The notes: generated from the sequence alone by a model not told the origin. DNA of 64,000 nucleotides from Rhodococcus koreensis (GCF_900105905.1 NZ_FNSV01000005.1:5952001-6016000); one strand, 5' to 3'. Shown: positions 33,127-45,958, counted from the stretch's first letter. Numbers and translations are program-made.

Positions 33127-34323
33127 ATGTCCACGAAAACGATGGAGCGCACGGGTCCGCTGCAAGGAGTGGTCGTCGTCGATCTGACGCGCGCACTGGC
33201 GGGTCCCCACGCGGCGATGATGCTCGGCGATCTCGGCGCAGACGTCATCAAGGTCGAAACCCCCCACGGCGGCGACGACACCCGCGGGTGGGGGCCGCCG
33301 TTCGTCGAACCCGCCGACGCGCCGCGCGAATCGACGTACTTCCTGTCCACGAACCGGAACAAGAAGTCGATCACCCTGGACCTCAAGGCCGAAGACGGAC
33401 GCGACACCCTCGAGTCCCTCATCCGGCGCGCCGACGTCCTCATGGAGAACTTCCGCACCGGGGTCCTCGACCGGCTCGGGTTCACCACCGAGCGTCTCGC
33501 CGAACTGAACCCGCGCCTGGTCGTCCTGTCCATCAGCGGTTTCGGTCACGACGGACCCGAAGGCGGACGCGCAGGCTACGACCAGATCGCGCAGGGCGAG
33601 GCCGGACTGATGTCGCTGACCGGACCCAATCCCGACGAGGTCCAGCGCGTCGGCGTGCCCATCGCGGACCTGCTCGCCGGCATGTACGGGGCGTTCGGCG
33701 TCGTCGCCGCCCTGCAGGAACGTGAACGCACCGGACGGGGCCGCGTCGTCCGAACGTCGTTGCTGGCCAGCGTCGTCGGCGTGCACGCCTTCCAGGGAAC
33801 GAAGTGGACCGTCGCCGGCGAGGTCGGCGAGGCGCAGGGCAACCATCATCCCTCGATCTCCCCGTACGGGCTGTTCCGCACCGCCGACGGCGCCGTGCAG
33901 ATCTCGGTCGGCAGCGAAGGGCTGTGGAAGCGGTTCTGCGCGGGCTTCCACCTCGACCCCGACGCCCCCGGCATGGCCACCAATCCCGAACGCGTCGAGA
34001 ACCACAAGCAGGTCCTCGAACTGGTCGAGGACGCGTTCGGCGCGTACACGAGCGACGAACTCCTGATCGAACTCGACCGGATCGGGGTGCCCGCGGGACG
34101 CGTCCGGACCATCTCCGAGGTCTACGAATGGGAGCAGACCAAGTCGCAGGGGCTGCTCGTCGACGTCGACCACCGCACACTCGGCAACATCACGCTGCCC
34201 GGCCCGCCCCTGCGGTTCTTCGAACCGGACGGCACCGAGGTCACCGAAACCCGGCACACCGCACCGCCGGTCCTCGGCGCGGACAACGACACCGTGATGT
34301 CGTGGCTGAAGGAATGCAGCTGA
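33127..34323 (+). CDS. Family III acyl-CoA transferase
   Basis: 398 residues from ATG 33127. Motifs VVVVDLTRALAGPHAAMML, ADVIKVETPHGGDD, NRNKKSITLDLKAEDG, MENFRTGVLDRLG and the catalytic-Asp segment GYDQIAQGEAGLMSL. It would activate an acid, perhaps the dicarboxylate imported by the upstream carrier, by CoA transfer. Its stop overlaps the ATG of the carboxyltransferase gene (TGATG), so the two products are probably made in balance. Confidence 0.9.
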   Translation: MSTKTMERTGPLQGVVVVDLTRALAGPHAAMMLGDLGADVIKVETPHGGDDTRGWGPPFVEPADAPRESTYFLSTNRNKKSITLDLKAEDGRDTLESLIRRADVLMENFRTGVLDRLGFTTERLAELNPRLVVLSISGFGHDGPEGGRAGYDQIAQGEAGLMSLTGPNPDEVQRVGVPIADLLAGMYGAFGVVAALQERERTGRGRVVRTSLLASVVGVHAFQGTKWTVAGEVGEAQGNHHPSISPYGLFRTADGAVQISVGSEGLWKRFCAGFHLDPDAPGMATNPERVENHKQVLELVEDAFGAYTSDELLIELDRIGVPAGRVRTISEVYEWEQTKSQGLLVDVDHRTLGNITLPGPPLRFFEPDGTEVTETRHTAPPVLGADNDTVMSWLKECS

Positions 34324-35831
34324 TGGCGCGCTTGACCGCTCCCGAACTGCTCGATCTGGTGGTCGACGCCGGCACCTGGGAGTCGTGGGACACCCCACCG
34401 ATCCAGGTCGCGGCGGACTCCGAGTACGCGGACGAGCTTCTCCGCGCGCAGGAGAAGACCGGCCTCGACGAGGCGGTGCTCACCGGAGTCGCCACCATCC
34501 GCGGCCGCCGAACCGCAATCCTCGTCTGTGAGTTCGGTTTTCTCGGCGGCTCCATCGGCGTGGCGGCGGGGGAGCGTCTGGTCGCCGCGATCCGCCGCGC
34601 CACCCACGAGCGGCTTCCGCTGCTCGCCCTGCCCACATCGGGTGGGACCCGCATGCAGGAGGGGACGACCGCCTTCCTGCAGATGGTGAAGATCACGGCG
34701 GCGGTGATCAAGCACAAGGAGGCGCACCTGCCGTATCTCGTCTACCTCCGGAGCCCCACGACCGGCGGGGTGTTCGCGTCCTGGGGATCGCTGGGCCACG
34801 TCACCATCGCGGAACCGGGAGCGCTCGTCGGATTCCTGGGGCCGCGCGTGTACGAGGCGCTGTACGACGCGCCGTTCCCGACGGGTGTCCAGACCGCCGA
34901 GAACCTGCACGCGCACGGACTCATCGACGCGGTGCGGCCGCCGGACCAGCTCGCCGAGATCGTCGACCGCGCGCTGCGCATCATCACCTCCAGCCGCGGT
35001 GGCCGACCGGCTCCCGCCGACCCCGCCGTGCACGAGAGTCTGCCGGACGTTCCCGCGTGGGAGTCGGTGCTCGCGTCGCGACGCGAGGACCGGCCCGGGG
35101 TGCGCGACGTGATGTTCCATTCGGCCTCGGATGTTCTCCCGCTCAACGGAACCGGTCAGGGAGAGATCGATCCGGGTCTGATCCTCGCGCTCGTCCGGTT
35201 CGGTGACATGCCCTGCGTCCTGCTCGGGCAGGACCGTCGCGGGCAGACCACACGGTCGCCGCTCGGCCCGGCCGCCCTGCGGGAAGCGCGCAGGGGAATG
35301 CGGCTGGCGGCGGAACTGAACCTGCCGCTGGTGACGGTCATCGACACCGCGGGAGCGGCATTGTCGAAGGAGGCCGAGGAGGGCGGGCTCGCCGGCGAGA
35401 TCGCGCGCTGCATCGCCGACATGGTCTCACTCGACGTTCCCACGATCTCCCTGCTGCTCGGGCAGGGCACCGGCGGCGGCGCGCTCGCGTTGATTCCGGC
35501 CGATCGGGTGCTCGCGGCCCAGCACGGCTGGCTCTCGCCGCTGCCGCCCGAGGGTGCAAGCGCGATCCTGCACCACGACATCGCGCACGCGCCGGACATG
35601 GCCGCCCGGCAGGGCATCCGGTCGTCCGATCTCCTCGCGAGCGGCATCGTCGACGAGGTGATCCCCGAATTCCCCGATGCAGCCGAGGAATCCACGGCCT
35701 TCTGCACCCGGGTGGGTGCGGTGCTCCACCGCGAGCTGGCGCTCCTCGATGCGGCGGACACCACCGAGCGACTCTCCGAACGTGCGGCGCGATTCGACCG
35801 GATCGGTCTGTTGCAGCCCGCACCTGCATGA
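34323..35831 (+). CDS. Fused acyl-CoA carboxyltransferase (AccD-AccA type)
   Basis: 502 residues. The first half is crotonase-fold beta-type carboxyltransferase (LLALPTSGGTRMQEG, YLRSPTTGGVFASWG); the second is alpha-type (LPLVTVIDTAGAALSKEAEEGG, LLGQGTGGGALALIPADRVLA). No biotin carboxylase or biotin carrier gene lies nearby. Either it borrows these from elsewhere, or it works without them as a decarboxylase, as MdcD/MdcE subunits of malonate decarboxylase do. The MatC-like carrier and CoA-transferase make malonyl-CoA or a similar acyl-CoA a reasonable substrate. Confidence 0.87.
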   Translation: MARLTAPELLDLVVDAGTWESWDTPPIQVAADSEYADELLRAQEKTGLDEAVLTGVATIRGRRTAILVCEFGFLGGSIGVAAGERLVAAIRRATHERLPLLALPTSGGTRMQEGTTAFLQMVKITAAVIKHKEAHLPYLVYLRSPTTGGVFASWGSLGHVTIAEPGALVGFLGPRVYEALYDAPFPTGVQTAENLHAHGLIDAVRPPDQLAEIVDRALRIITSSRGGRPAPADPAVHESLPDVPAWESVLASRREDRPGVRDVMFHSASDVLPLNGTGQGEIDPGLILALVRFGDMPCVLLGQDRRGQTTRSPLGPAALREARRGMRLAAELNLPLVTVIDTAGAALSKEAEEGGLAGEIARCIADMVSLDVPTISLLLGQGTGGGALALIPADRVLAAQHGWLSPLPPEGASAILHHDIAHAPDMAARQGIRSSDLLASGIVDEVIPEFPDAAEESTAFCTRVGAVLHRELALLDAADTTERLSERAARFDRIGLLQPAPA

Positions 35832-35834
35832 CCG

Positions 35835-35869
35835 CGGTGCCGGGGATCCCGATCGGATCCCTGGCACCG
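35835..35869. terminator. Hairpin terminator between convergent operons
   Basis: Arms 35835-35849 and 35855-35869 form a 15-base stem with one G-U pair and a 5-base loop, ending three bases before the sdaA stop. It serves both the carboxyltransferase transcript and the long gcv transcript. Confidence 0.85.
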
Positions 35870-35871
35870 TG

Positions 35872-37254
35872 TCAGCATTCGACGAGGTTCACCGACACGT
35901 TGACGGCCAGACCACCGGTAGACGTCTCCTTGTACTTCGAGCTCATGTCGGCGCCGGTGGCCCGCATCGTCTCGATCACCTGGTCGAGGCTGACGCGGTG
36001 GGTGCCGTCGCCGCGCAGTGCCATACGGGCGGCGTTGATCGCCTTGCCCGCCGAGATGGCGTTGCGCTCGATGCACGGAATCTGCACCAGACCTCCGATG
36101 GGATCGCACGTCAGACCGAGACTGTGTTCCATCGCGATCTCCGCCGAGTTCTCCACCTGCGCGGGGGTGCCGCCGAGGATCTCGGCGAGACCGGCGGCGG
36201 CCATCGACGCCGCGGAGCCGACCTCGCCCTGGCAGCCCACCTCCGCCCCGGAGATCGAGGCCCGCTCCTTGTACAGGGATCCGATTGCGCCTGCCGCCAA
36301 CAGAAATCGCACCGACGTGCCGTCCGGATCCGCCTTGCCCGCCGGGGTGTAGTGCAGTGCGAAATGCAGCACCGCCGGGATGATGCCGGCCGCGCCGTTG
36401 GTGGGGGCGGTCACGATCCGCCCACCGGACGCGTTCTCCTCGTTGACGGCGAGGGCCACCAGATTCACCCAGTCCTCGGCGAACGCGGGATCACGGTACG
36501 GGTCTTCCGCATTGAGCCGCTCGTACCAGCCGCGGGCGCGTCGGCGCACCTGCAGATTGCCGGGTAGGTACCCGTCCCGGCTGATTCCGCGTTGCTGACA
36601 CTCGACCATCACGTCCCGGATGTGCAGCAGTCGCGCCCGGACCTCCGACTCGGGCCGGAGGGCCCGTTCGTGCTCGAGCATTACCTCGCTGATCCCGAGT
36701 CCGTAGTGCTCGCTGAGTTCGAGCAATTCGCGAGCCGACCCGAACGACAGCGCGTTCGCGCCGGCGCCGACGGACATCGCCGGTTCGGCGCCGGTGACGA
36801 CGAAGCCGCCGCCGATCGAGAAGTACGTCCGCGCATGTAGTTCGCGACCGTCCACCCCGGTGGCGGTGAGGGTCATCCCGTTGGGGTGAAAATCCAGCAC
36901 CGTCAACGGATACAGCACCATCTCGTCCTCGGCGAGCGGGATGTCGACCGTCCCGCCGAGGCGGATCCGCCGGCTCGCCCGCACCTCGTCGAGCCGCGTC
37001 TCCAGCTCCTCGGTGGCGATGGTTTCCGGCCGATACCCTTCGAGGCCGAGGAGGATCGCCGACATGGTGCCGTGGCCGGCGCCGGTCGCTGCGAGTGAGC
37101 CGTACAGGTCGACACGGACACCGGCGACGTCCCCGAGAACGTCGAGTGCGCCGAGGTCGTCGACGAACGTCCCCGCCGCCCGCATCGGCCCGACCGTGTG
37201 TGAACTGGAGGGGCCGATGCCGACGGAAAAGAGGTCGAAGACGCTGATGGTCAT
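35872..37254 (-). CDS. sdaA: L-serine ammonia-lyase, single-chain Fe-S type
   Basis: 460 residues, with alpha and beta domains fused. SVFDLFSVGIGPSSSHTVGPMRAA is the N-terminal signature; the 4Fe-4S cysteines are in the C-terminal part, including LTCDPIGGLVQIPCIERNA. It converts serine to pyruvate and ammonia. It is the last gene of gcvP-gcvT-gcvH-glyA-sdaA, two bases after the glyA stop, so serine made from glycine is passed straight to pyruvate. The operon thus reads as glycine catabolism, not just one-carbon supply. Confidence 0.95.
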   Translation of the reverse strand: MTISVFDLFSVGIGPSSSHTVGPMRAAGTFVDDLGALDVLGDVAGVRVDLYGSLAATGAGHGTMSAILLGLEGYRPETIATEELETRLDEVRASRRIRLGGTVDIPLAEDEMVLYPLTVLDFHPNGMTLTATGVDGRELHARTYFSIGGGFVVTGAEPAMSVGAGANALSFGSARELLELSEHYGLGISEVMLEHERALRPESEVRARLLHIRDVMVECQQRGISRDGYLPGNLQVRRRARGWYERLNAEDPYRDPAFAEDWVNLVALAVNEENASGGRIVTAPTNGAAGIIPAVLHFALHYTPAGKADPDGTSVRFLLAAGAIGSLYKERASISGAEVGCQGEVGSAASMAAAGLAEILGGTPAQVENSAEIAMEHSLGLTCDPIGGLVQIPCIERNAISAGKAINAARMALRGDGTHRVSLDQVIETMRATGADMSSKYKETSTGGLAVNVSVNLVEC

Positions 37255-37256
37255 CC

Positions 37257-38525
37257 CTACAGCTCCGGGTAGAGGGGGTATTTGTCGGCGAGCGCTCGGA
37301 CCTGGGCCGCGAGTGCCGACGTGTCGGCACCTTCGGCGGCGACGAGGGCCTGCGCGATCAGATCGGCGACCGCCACGAAGTCGGCCCGGCCGAAACCGCG
37401 CGCCGCGAGTGCCGGTGTGCCGATGCGCAGACCGGACGTCACCATCGGCGGCCGCGGGTCGAACGGAACGGCGTTGCGGTTGACCGTGATTCCGATCGCG
37501 TCGAGGCGGTCCTCGGCCTGCTGCCCGTCGATGTCGGCATCTCGGAGGTCGACGAGGACGAGGTGCACGTCCGTGCCGCCGGTGAGGACGCTGATGCCGG
37601 CTTCCTTGACGTCGGGGCGGCTGAGCCGCTCGGCGAGGACCTTCGCCCCGTCGAGGCAGCGTTCCTGACGTTCCGCGAACTCGGGTTCGGCGGCCATCTT
37701 GAATGCCGTTGCCTTACCTGCGATCACGTGCTCGAGCGGCCCGCCCTGCTGGCCGGGGAAGACCGCCGAGTTGATCTTCTTCGCGATGGCCGCGTCGCCC
37801 GTCAGGATGATCCCGCCGCGGGGCCCGCCGAGCGTCTTGTGCGTCGTCGACGTCACCACGTGCGCGTGCGGCACCGGGGACGGGTGGAAACCGGTTGCCA
37901 CCAGGCCGGCGAAGTGGGCCATGTCGACCATCAGGTAGGCGCCGACCTCGTCCGCGATCTCCCGGAAGCGGGCGAAGTCCAACTGGCGCGGGTAGGCCGA
38001 CCAGCCTGCGATGATCAGTTGCGGCCGGTGTTCGCGCGCGGCCTTCGCGACCTCGTCCATGTCGATGAGGTAGTCCTGCTCGGACACCCCGTAGGCGGCC
38101 ACGTTGTAGAGCTTGCCGGAGAAGTTGAGGCGCATGCCGTGGGTGAGGTGGCCGCCGTCGGCGAGGGACAGGCCGAGGATGGTGTCGCCCGGTTTGATCA
38201 GCGCGTGCATCACCGACGCGTTCGCGGTGGCGCCGGAATGCGGTTGCACGTTGGCGTATTCCGCGGCGAACAAGGCCTTGACACGGTCGATGGCGAGCTG
38301 CTCGATGGAGTCGACGTGCTCGCAGCCGCCGTAGTAGCGGCGCCCCGGGTAGCCCTCCGCGTACTTGTTGGTCAGCACCGAACCCTGCGCCTGCATGACC
38401 GCGAGCGGCGCGTGGTTCTCCGACGCGATCATCTCGAGGCCGGTGCGCTGACGATCGAGTTCCTTGCCGATCAGAGCGGCGACGTCCGGGTCGAAGTCCG
38501 CGAGGTCACGGTTCAGGACGCTCAT
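37257..38525 (-). CDS. glyA: Serine hydroxymethyltransferase
   Basis: 422 residues starting at the ATG 38525, which overlaps the gcvH stop (ATGA). PLP lysine in VVTSTTHKTLGGPRGG; other signatures are SGATANASVMHAL and HFAGLVATG. With methylenetetrahydrofolate from the glycine cleavage system it joins a second glycine to make serine. A core copy elsewhere in the genome is likely; this one is tied to the glycine riboswitch operon. Confidence 0.96.
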   Translation of the reverse strand: MSVLNRDLADFDPDVAALIGKELDRQRTGLEMIASENHAPLAVMQAQGSVLTNKYAEGYPGRRYYGGCEHVDSIEQLAIDRVKALFAAEYANVQPHSGATANASVMHALIKPGDTILGLSLADGGHLTHGMRLNFSGKLYNVAAYGVSEQDYLIDMDEVAKAAREHRPQLIIAGWSAYPRQLDFARFREIADEVGAYLMVDMAHFAGLVATGFHPSPVPHAHVVTSTTHKTLGGPRGGIILTGDAAIAKKINSAVFPGQQGGPLEHVIAGKATAFKMAAEPEFAERQERCLDGAKVLAERLSRPDVKEAGISVLTGGTDVHLVLVDLRDADIDGQQAEDRLDAIGITVNRNAVPFDPRPPMVTSGLRIGTPALAARGFGRADFVAVADLIAQALVAAEGADTSALAAQVRALADKYPLYPEL

Positions 38526-38926
38526 GCGTTCGCTCCGTTCTTCTCGGCGTACTCGGCGGCGGTGAGGAGCTCTCCGGCCGCGGACGGCTGGACGGCGAAC
38601 AGCCAGCCCTCCCCGTACGGGTCGGAGGTGACCAGGCCGGGGTCGTCGACGGCGGCAGTGTTGATCAGGGTCACCCGGCCGCTCACCGGCGGGTACAGCT
38701 CGGAGACGGTCTTGGTGGACTCGACCTCGCCGCACGATTCGCCGGCGACGATGGTCGTCCCGACCTCGGGCAGGTCGACGAAGACGAGTTCGCCGAGCGA
38801 GTTGACGGCGACGGACGTGATGCCGACGCGGACGGGCTCGTCGGGGAGATCGGCGCCCGGCGCGATCAGGACCCATTCGTGGTCGTCGGTGTAGCTGCGG
38901 TCGTCGGGGAAGGCTGCTGAAGACAT
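38522..38926 (-). CDS. gcvH: Glycine cleavage system H protein
   Basis: 134 residues. The lipoyl-bearing lysine is Lys72 in CGEVESTKTVSELYPPVSG. It shuttles the aminomethyl group from P to T protein and electrons to the L protein. It follows gcvT by 37 bases and overlaps glyA. The lipoyl synthase gene of the divergent transcript probably serves it. Confidence 0.96.
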   Translation of the reverse strand: MSSAAFPDDRSYTDDHEWVLIAPGADLPDEPVRVGITSVAVNSLGELVFVDLPEVGTTIVAGESCGEVESTKTVSELYPPVSGRVTLINTAAVDDPGLVTSDPYGEGWLFAVQPSAAGELLTAAEYAEKNGANA

Positions 38927-38963
38927 GGCGGTACCTTTTCGGGGCCGAAGGGAGTGGGATGGT

Positions 38964-40075
38964 TCAGGAACGGCGGTAGAACGGCGACGGGGTGACCACG
39001 AACGGTTCCTTCTTGCCGCGGATGTCGACGGTCAGCTCGGTGCCGGGCTCACGGAACGCGATGTCGACGAACGCCAGCGCGATCGGATGTCCGAGCGTCG
39101 GGGACAGGGCGCCGGACGTGATCGTGCCGACGGCCGCTCCGCCGGTCGCGTCGTGAACGGTGTATTCGGCGCGGGCGGCGCGGCGTCCGGTGCCTGCGAG
39201 ACCGATGAGCACCCGCTGCGGGGCCTGCTCCGACAACGTCTGCAGGGCGTCGCGGCCGACGAACTCCTTGTTCAGCCGGACCACCTTGCCGAGACCGGCC
39301 TCGTACGGGTTCGTGTCGAGGGTCAGTTCGTGCCCGTAGAGCGCCATTCCGGCCTCGAGCCGCAGGGTGTCGCGGCACGCGAGACCCGCGGGGATGCCGT
39401 CCCGCTCCGTGGTGGCGGCCAGCAGTGCGCGCCACAACGCCACCGACTGTGCGTTCGGCACGTACAGCTCGAAGCCGTCCTCACCGGTGTAGCCGGTGCG
39501 GGCCAGGAGGACGTCGATGCCGGCGACGACCGCGCGGGTGACCGCGTAGTACTTCAGTTCCGCGACGGTCTCCAACTGCAGGGCGGGAACGAGGGACTGC
39601 ACGATGTTCTGCGCGGCCGGTCCCTGCACCGCGATCAGCGCGGTCTCCGCGGACTGGTCGTCGACGTTCGCCGAGAAACCGTCGGCGCGTGCGGCCAGTT
39701 CGCGGTACACGGCCGGGGCGTTCGCGGCGTTCGCGACCACCAGGAAGTGCTCGTCGGCGAGCCGGTAGACGACGAGATCGTCGATCACGCCGCCGTCCGC
39801 GTTGCACAGGAGCGAGTATTTGGCCCGTCCGACACCGATCTTCGACAGCTCGCCGGCCAGGGCGTAGTCCAGCAGTGCGCCGGACTCTGTTCCGGTGACG
39901 GCGATCTCACCCATGTGCGAGAGGTCGAACAGTCCGGCGGACTTACGGACGGCGTGGTGTTCGGCGAGTTCGCTGTCGTACTTCAGCGGCATCTGCCAGC
40001 CCGCGAAGTCGGTGAAATGCGCTCCGAGAGCGCCGTGCTCGTCCAGTAGCGGGGACACGGGTGTCGTGGTGACGG

Positions 40076-40079
<4 letters not shown>
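38964..40079 (-). CDS. gcvT: Aminomethyltransferase (T protein)
   Basis: 371 residues from the ATG at 40079, which overlaps the gcvP stop (ATGA); upstream in-frame codons belong to another frame over gcvP. Motifs: DFAGWQMPLKYDSELAEHHAVR, LFDLSHMGEI, RTGYTGEDGFELYV and CRDTLRLEAGMALYGHEL. It transfers the methylene group to tetrahydrofolate and releases ammonia. Middle gene of the glycine operon. Confidence 0.96.
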
Positions 40080-43015
<2,936 letters not shown>

Positions 43016-43069
43016 GAGGTGACTCCGGTTTCGTTGAGTCCGGACCGCACCGGACATCGACAAGGGGGC

Positions 43070-43262
43070 ACCTCCCCGCTCTGTCCTGAAACCTGAGAGT
43101 TTGGGCGCACCGCATGAGCGGCGTGCTCTTCACCTTCGGTAAGTACCGGCCTGCGGCCGATTCTGTTCTCCAGAGTTGCCTCTACGCTGCGGTACTGGGG
43201 CCTGAGAGATTCCCGGGGAGGAAGTTGCTCCTACGGCGCCTCCGAAAAGGAGGTTCTCCCGC
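43070..43262 (-). ncRNA. Tandem glycine riboswitch
   Basis: Read on the minus strand, the leader has two consecutive aptamers with the characteristic motifs. The first has GGAGAACC, then GCCGTAGGAGCAA, then AATCTCTCAGGC and AGGCAACTCTGGAGA. The second has ACCGAAGGTGAAGAGC, then AACTCTCAGGTTTCAGGACA and GAGCGGGGAG. It ends about 55 bases before the gcvP start. In the known class, glycine binding turns on gcv expression. Confidence 0.93.
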
Positions 43263-43564
43263 TGCGCGTCAACGGCGTATTCAGTTGTGGTTGGCCAAAC
43301 AGTACACAGGCGTGGGGGGTTTGTCTCCCCAGGCTCCGTCCCGGTCGCCGAGCGGGCGACGATGTTGCCAAAACGCCTCGTCGTTTGGCATCCTCGATTC
43401 ATCCTCGCTCGGACGTGACCGCCACGCCGCTCGGTGAGAGCCCAGACAGCCTCGAGTGCAACGGTTGTCGCCGTGTGCTCGCCTTCCCCCTCACTTTCCC
43501 TCGTGCCGTGCTGCCGGGGGTCGCATACCGACCGGTCTCGTCCGGTCACAGGAGTTCTCCCAAC
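43263..43564. promoter_or_regulatory. Divergent promoter region, gcv operon / lipA
   Basis: About 300 bases without a gene. It must hold the start sites for the riboswitch leader (minus) and for lipA (plus). I see an AGGAG ribosome site before lipA but no convincing paired -35/-10 or operator. Confidence 0.5.
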
Positions 43565-44494
43565 ATGACTGCACACCCCGAGGGCCGCCGCCTGCTCCGC
43601 CTCGAAGTCCGCAACGCCCAGACCCCGGTCGAACGCAAACCGTCGTGGATGAAGGTGCAGATGCGGACCGGCCCCGAATACCGTGATCTCGCCGCCCTCG
43701 TCGAACGCGAGAACCTGAACACCGTCTGTCAGGAAGCTGGATGTCCCAACATCTTCGAATGCTGGGAGGACCGCGAGGCCACGTTCCTCATCGGCGGCAG
43801 CCAATGCACCCGACGGTGTGACTTCTGCCAGATCGACACCGGACGTCCCGCGGCCCTCGATCGGGGAGAACCCCGGCGGGTCGCGGAATCGGTGCAGACC
43901 ATGGGCCTCCGGTACGCCACCGTCACCGGCGTGGCGCGCGACGATCTGCCCGATGGCGGCGCCTGGCTGTACGCCGAGACGGTCCGGCAGATTCACGAAC
44001 TGTGTCCGGGGACCGGCGTCGAACTGCTGATCCCGGATTTCAATGCCGACGCCGCACAGTTGCGCGAGGTGTTCGGCACCCGCCCGGAGGTACTCGCGCA
44101 CAATGTGGAGACCGTTCCCCGGATCTTCCGTCGCATCCGGCCTGCCTTCACCTACGAGCGTTCCCTCGACGTGATCACACGCGCGCGGGAGGACGGTCTG
44201 ATCACCAAGTCGAACCTGATCCTCGGGATGGGGGAGACCACGGACGAGGTGATCCAGGCACTCCGGGACCTGCACGCCGCCGGCTGCCAGTTGATCACGA
44301 TCACGCAGTACCTCCGGCCCTCGGCCCGGCATCATCCGGTGGAGCGGTGGGCGAAACCGGAGGAGTTCGTGATGCTCGACGGGGTCGCCCGCGAGATCGG
44401 ATTCCTCGGCGTTCTGTCCGGCCCGCTCGTGCGGTCGTCCTACCGGGCGGGCCGCCTGCACGCCGAAGCGGTCGCCGCGACCGCAATTCACTGA
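43565..44494 (+). CDS. lipA: Lipoyl synthase
   Basis: 309 residues. It has both iron-sulfur sites: Cys55-x4-Cys60-x5-Cys66 (CQEAGCPNIFEC) and the radical-SAM Cys81-x3-Cys85-x2-Cys88 (CTRRCDFC). It inserts the two sulfurs into octanoyl groups on lipoyl domains. No lipB is next to it. Its place beside lpdA and divergent from gcvPTH suggests that it is a second, glycine-cleavage-dedicated copy, since actinobacteria usually carry lipA with lipB near the 2-oxoacid dehydrogenase genes. Confidence 0.95.
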   Translation: MTAHPEGRRLLRLEVRNAQTPVERKPSWMKVQMRTGPEYRDLAALVERENLNTVCQEAGCPNIFECWEDREATFLIGGSQCTRRCDFCQIDTGRPAALDRGEPRRVAESVQTMGLRYATVTGVARDDLPDGGAWLYAETVRQIHELCPGTGVELLIPDFNADAAQLREVFGTRPEVLAHNVETVPRIFRRIRPAFTYERSLDVITRAREDGLITKSNLILGMGETTDEVIQALRDLHAAGCQLITITQYLRPSARHHPVERWAKPEEFVMLDGVAREIGFLGVLSGPLVRSSYRAGRLHAEAVAATAIH

Positions 44495-44528
44495 ATCCCA
44501 TTCTCTTCCATTTCAGCAAGGAGTCCCC

Positions 44529-45902
44529 ATGTCCAACCGATCTGCAGATGTCGTCATCCTCGGCGGCGGTTCCGGCGGCTATGCGTCCGCGATCCGCTCG
44601 GCCGAACTGGGCCGTTCGGTCATTCTGATCGAAGAGAACGAACTCGGCGGCACCTGCCTGCACCAGGGGTGCATTCCGACCAAGGCGCTGCTGCATTCCG
44701 CCGAGGTCGCCGACAGTGCCCGCACGGCCGCGCAGTTCGGGGTCGACGTCACGTTCGGCGGGGTCGACCTCGACAAGGTGCTGAGCTATCAGAACGCCAT
44801 CGTCACCCGCCTGCACAAGGGATTGCAAGGTCTCGTCGACTCCCACGGCATCACCGTCGTCAACGGACGCGGACGGCTGGTCGGTCCCAACGGTGTCGAG
44901 GTCGACGGCGAGATGATCACCGGCGGGGCTGTCGTCCTGGCGACGGGCTCGTCTCCGAAGACGTTGCCGGGCATCAGCATCGGCGGCAGGGTCGTCACCA
45001 GCGATCAGGCGCTCGTGCTGCCGACGGTCCCGAAGAAGGCGATCATCCTCGGCGGCGGCGTCATCGGCGTCGAATTCGCCAGTGTGTGGGCGTCGTTCGG
45101 TGCGTCGGTGACGATCGTCGAGGCGATGCCGAGGCTGGTCCCGAACGAGGACGAGACGGTCTCCAAATACCTCGAGCGGGCGTTCCGTCGTCGCAAGATC
45201 GCCGCGAAGACCGGGGTGCGGGTCACCGAGGTGGCGCAGGACGAGGACGCGGTGACCGTCACCCTCGACTCCGGCGACGTGCTCGACGCCGACGTCGTAC
45301 TGGTCGCGGTGGGCCGCGGTCCGAACACCGCCTCGATGGGGTACGAGGAGACCGGGGTGGTCCTCGACCGGGGATTCGTGGTGACCAGCGACCGGCTGCA
45401 CACCACGGTGCCGAACGTCTATGCCGTCGGCGACATCGTGCCCGGACTCCAGCTCGCGCACCGCGGCTTCCAGCAGGGCATCTTCGTGGCGGAGGAGATA
45501 GCCGGGCTCCGTCCGGACGTCATCGACGAGACCGGCATCCCCCGCGTCACGTACTCCCACCCCGAGGTCGCGTCGGTCGGGTTGACCGAGACCGCGGCGC
45601 GGGAGCAGTTCGGCGACGAGATCCGGACGGTCGTCTACGACCTCGCCGGCAACGGCAAGAGTCAGATCCTCAAGACGTCGGGGGCGGTCAAACTCGTGGT
45701 GGCGCCGGACGGCGTCGTGGTCGGTGTGCACATGGTCGGCGACCGCGTCGGCGAGCTGATCGGCGAGGCGCAGATGCTGTACAACTTCGGGGTCGACGCC
45801 GCCCAGGCGGCGAAGTTCGTGCACGCCCACCCCACCCAGGGCGAGGCCCTCGGCGAGGCACTGCTGGCGGTGGCCGGCAAACCGCTGCACGTCCACGCCT
45901 AG
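44529..45902 (+). CDS. lpdA: Dihydrolipoyl dehydrogenase (L protein)
   Basis: 457 residues. FAD motif VVILGGGSGGYASAIRSAELG, redox-active Cys43/Cys48 (GGTCLHQGCIPTK), NAD motif ILGGGVIGVEFASVW and the C-terminal His-Glu pair in HAHPTQGEALGEALL. It reoxidises the dihydrolipoyl H protein with NAD. It follows lipA by 34 bases. Together with gcvP, gcvT, gcvH and lipA the whole glycine cleavage system is encoded within 8 kb. Confidence 0.95.
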   Translation: MSNRSADVVILGGGSGGYASAIRSAELGRSVILIEENELGGTCLHQGCIPTKALLHSAEVADSARTAAQFGVDVTFGGVDLDKVLSYQNAIVTRLHKGLQGLVDSHGITVVNGRGRLVGPNGVEVDGEMITGGAVVLATGSSPKTLPGISIGGRVVTSDQALVLPTVPKKAIILGGGVIGVEFASVWASFGASVTIVEAMPRLVPNEDETVSKYLERAFRRRKIAAKTGVRVTEVAQDEDAVTVTLDSGDVLDADVVLVAVGRGPNTASMGYEETGVVLDRGFVVTSDRLHTTVPNVYAVGDIVPGLQLAHRGFQQGIFVAEEIAGLRPDVIDETGIPRVTYSHPEVASVGLTETAAREQFGDEIRTVVYDLAGNGKSQILKTSGAVKLVVAPDGVVVGVHMVGDRVGELIGEAQMLYNFGVDAAQAAKFVHAHPTQGEALGEALLAVAGKPLHVHA

Positions 45903-45912
45903 GCCCTCCGGG

Positions 45913-45958
45913 CCCGTGAGTGGTTAACGAGTCTCTGCACTCGTCAACCACTCACGGG
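45913..45958. terminator. Hairpin terminator, CCCGTG family member 2
   Basis: Arms 45913-45925 (CCCGTGAGTGGTT) and 45946-45958 around the same 20-base loop as at 21051-21070 (one base different). It lies between convergent lpdA and the MFS gene, and encodes the last eleven codons and the TAA stop of the MFS gene. Confidence 0.85.
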
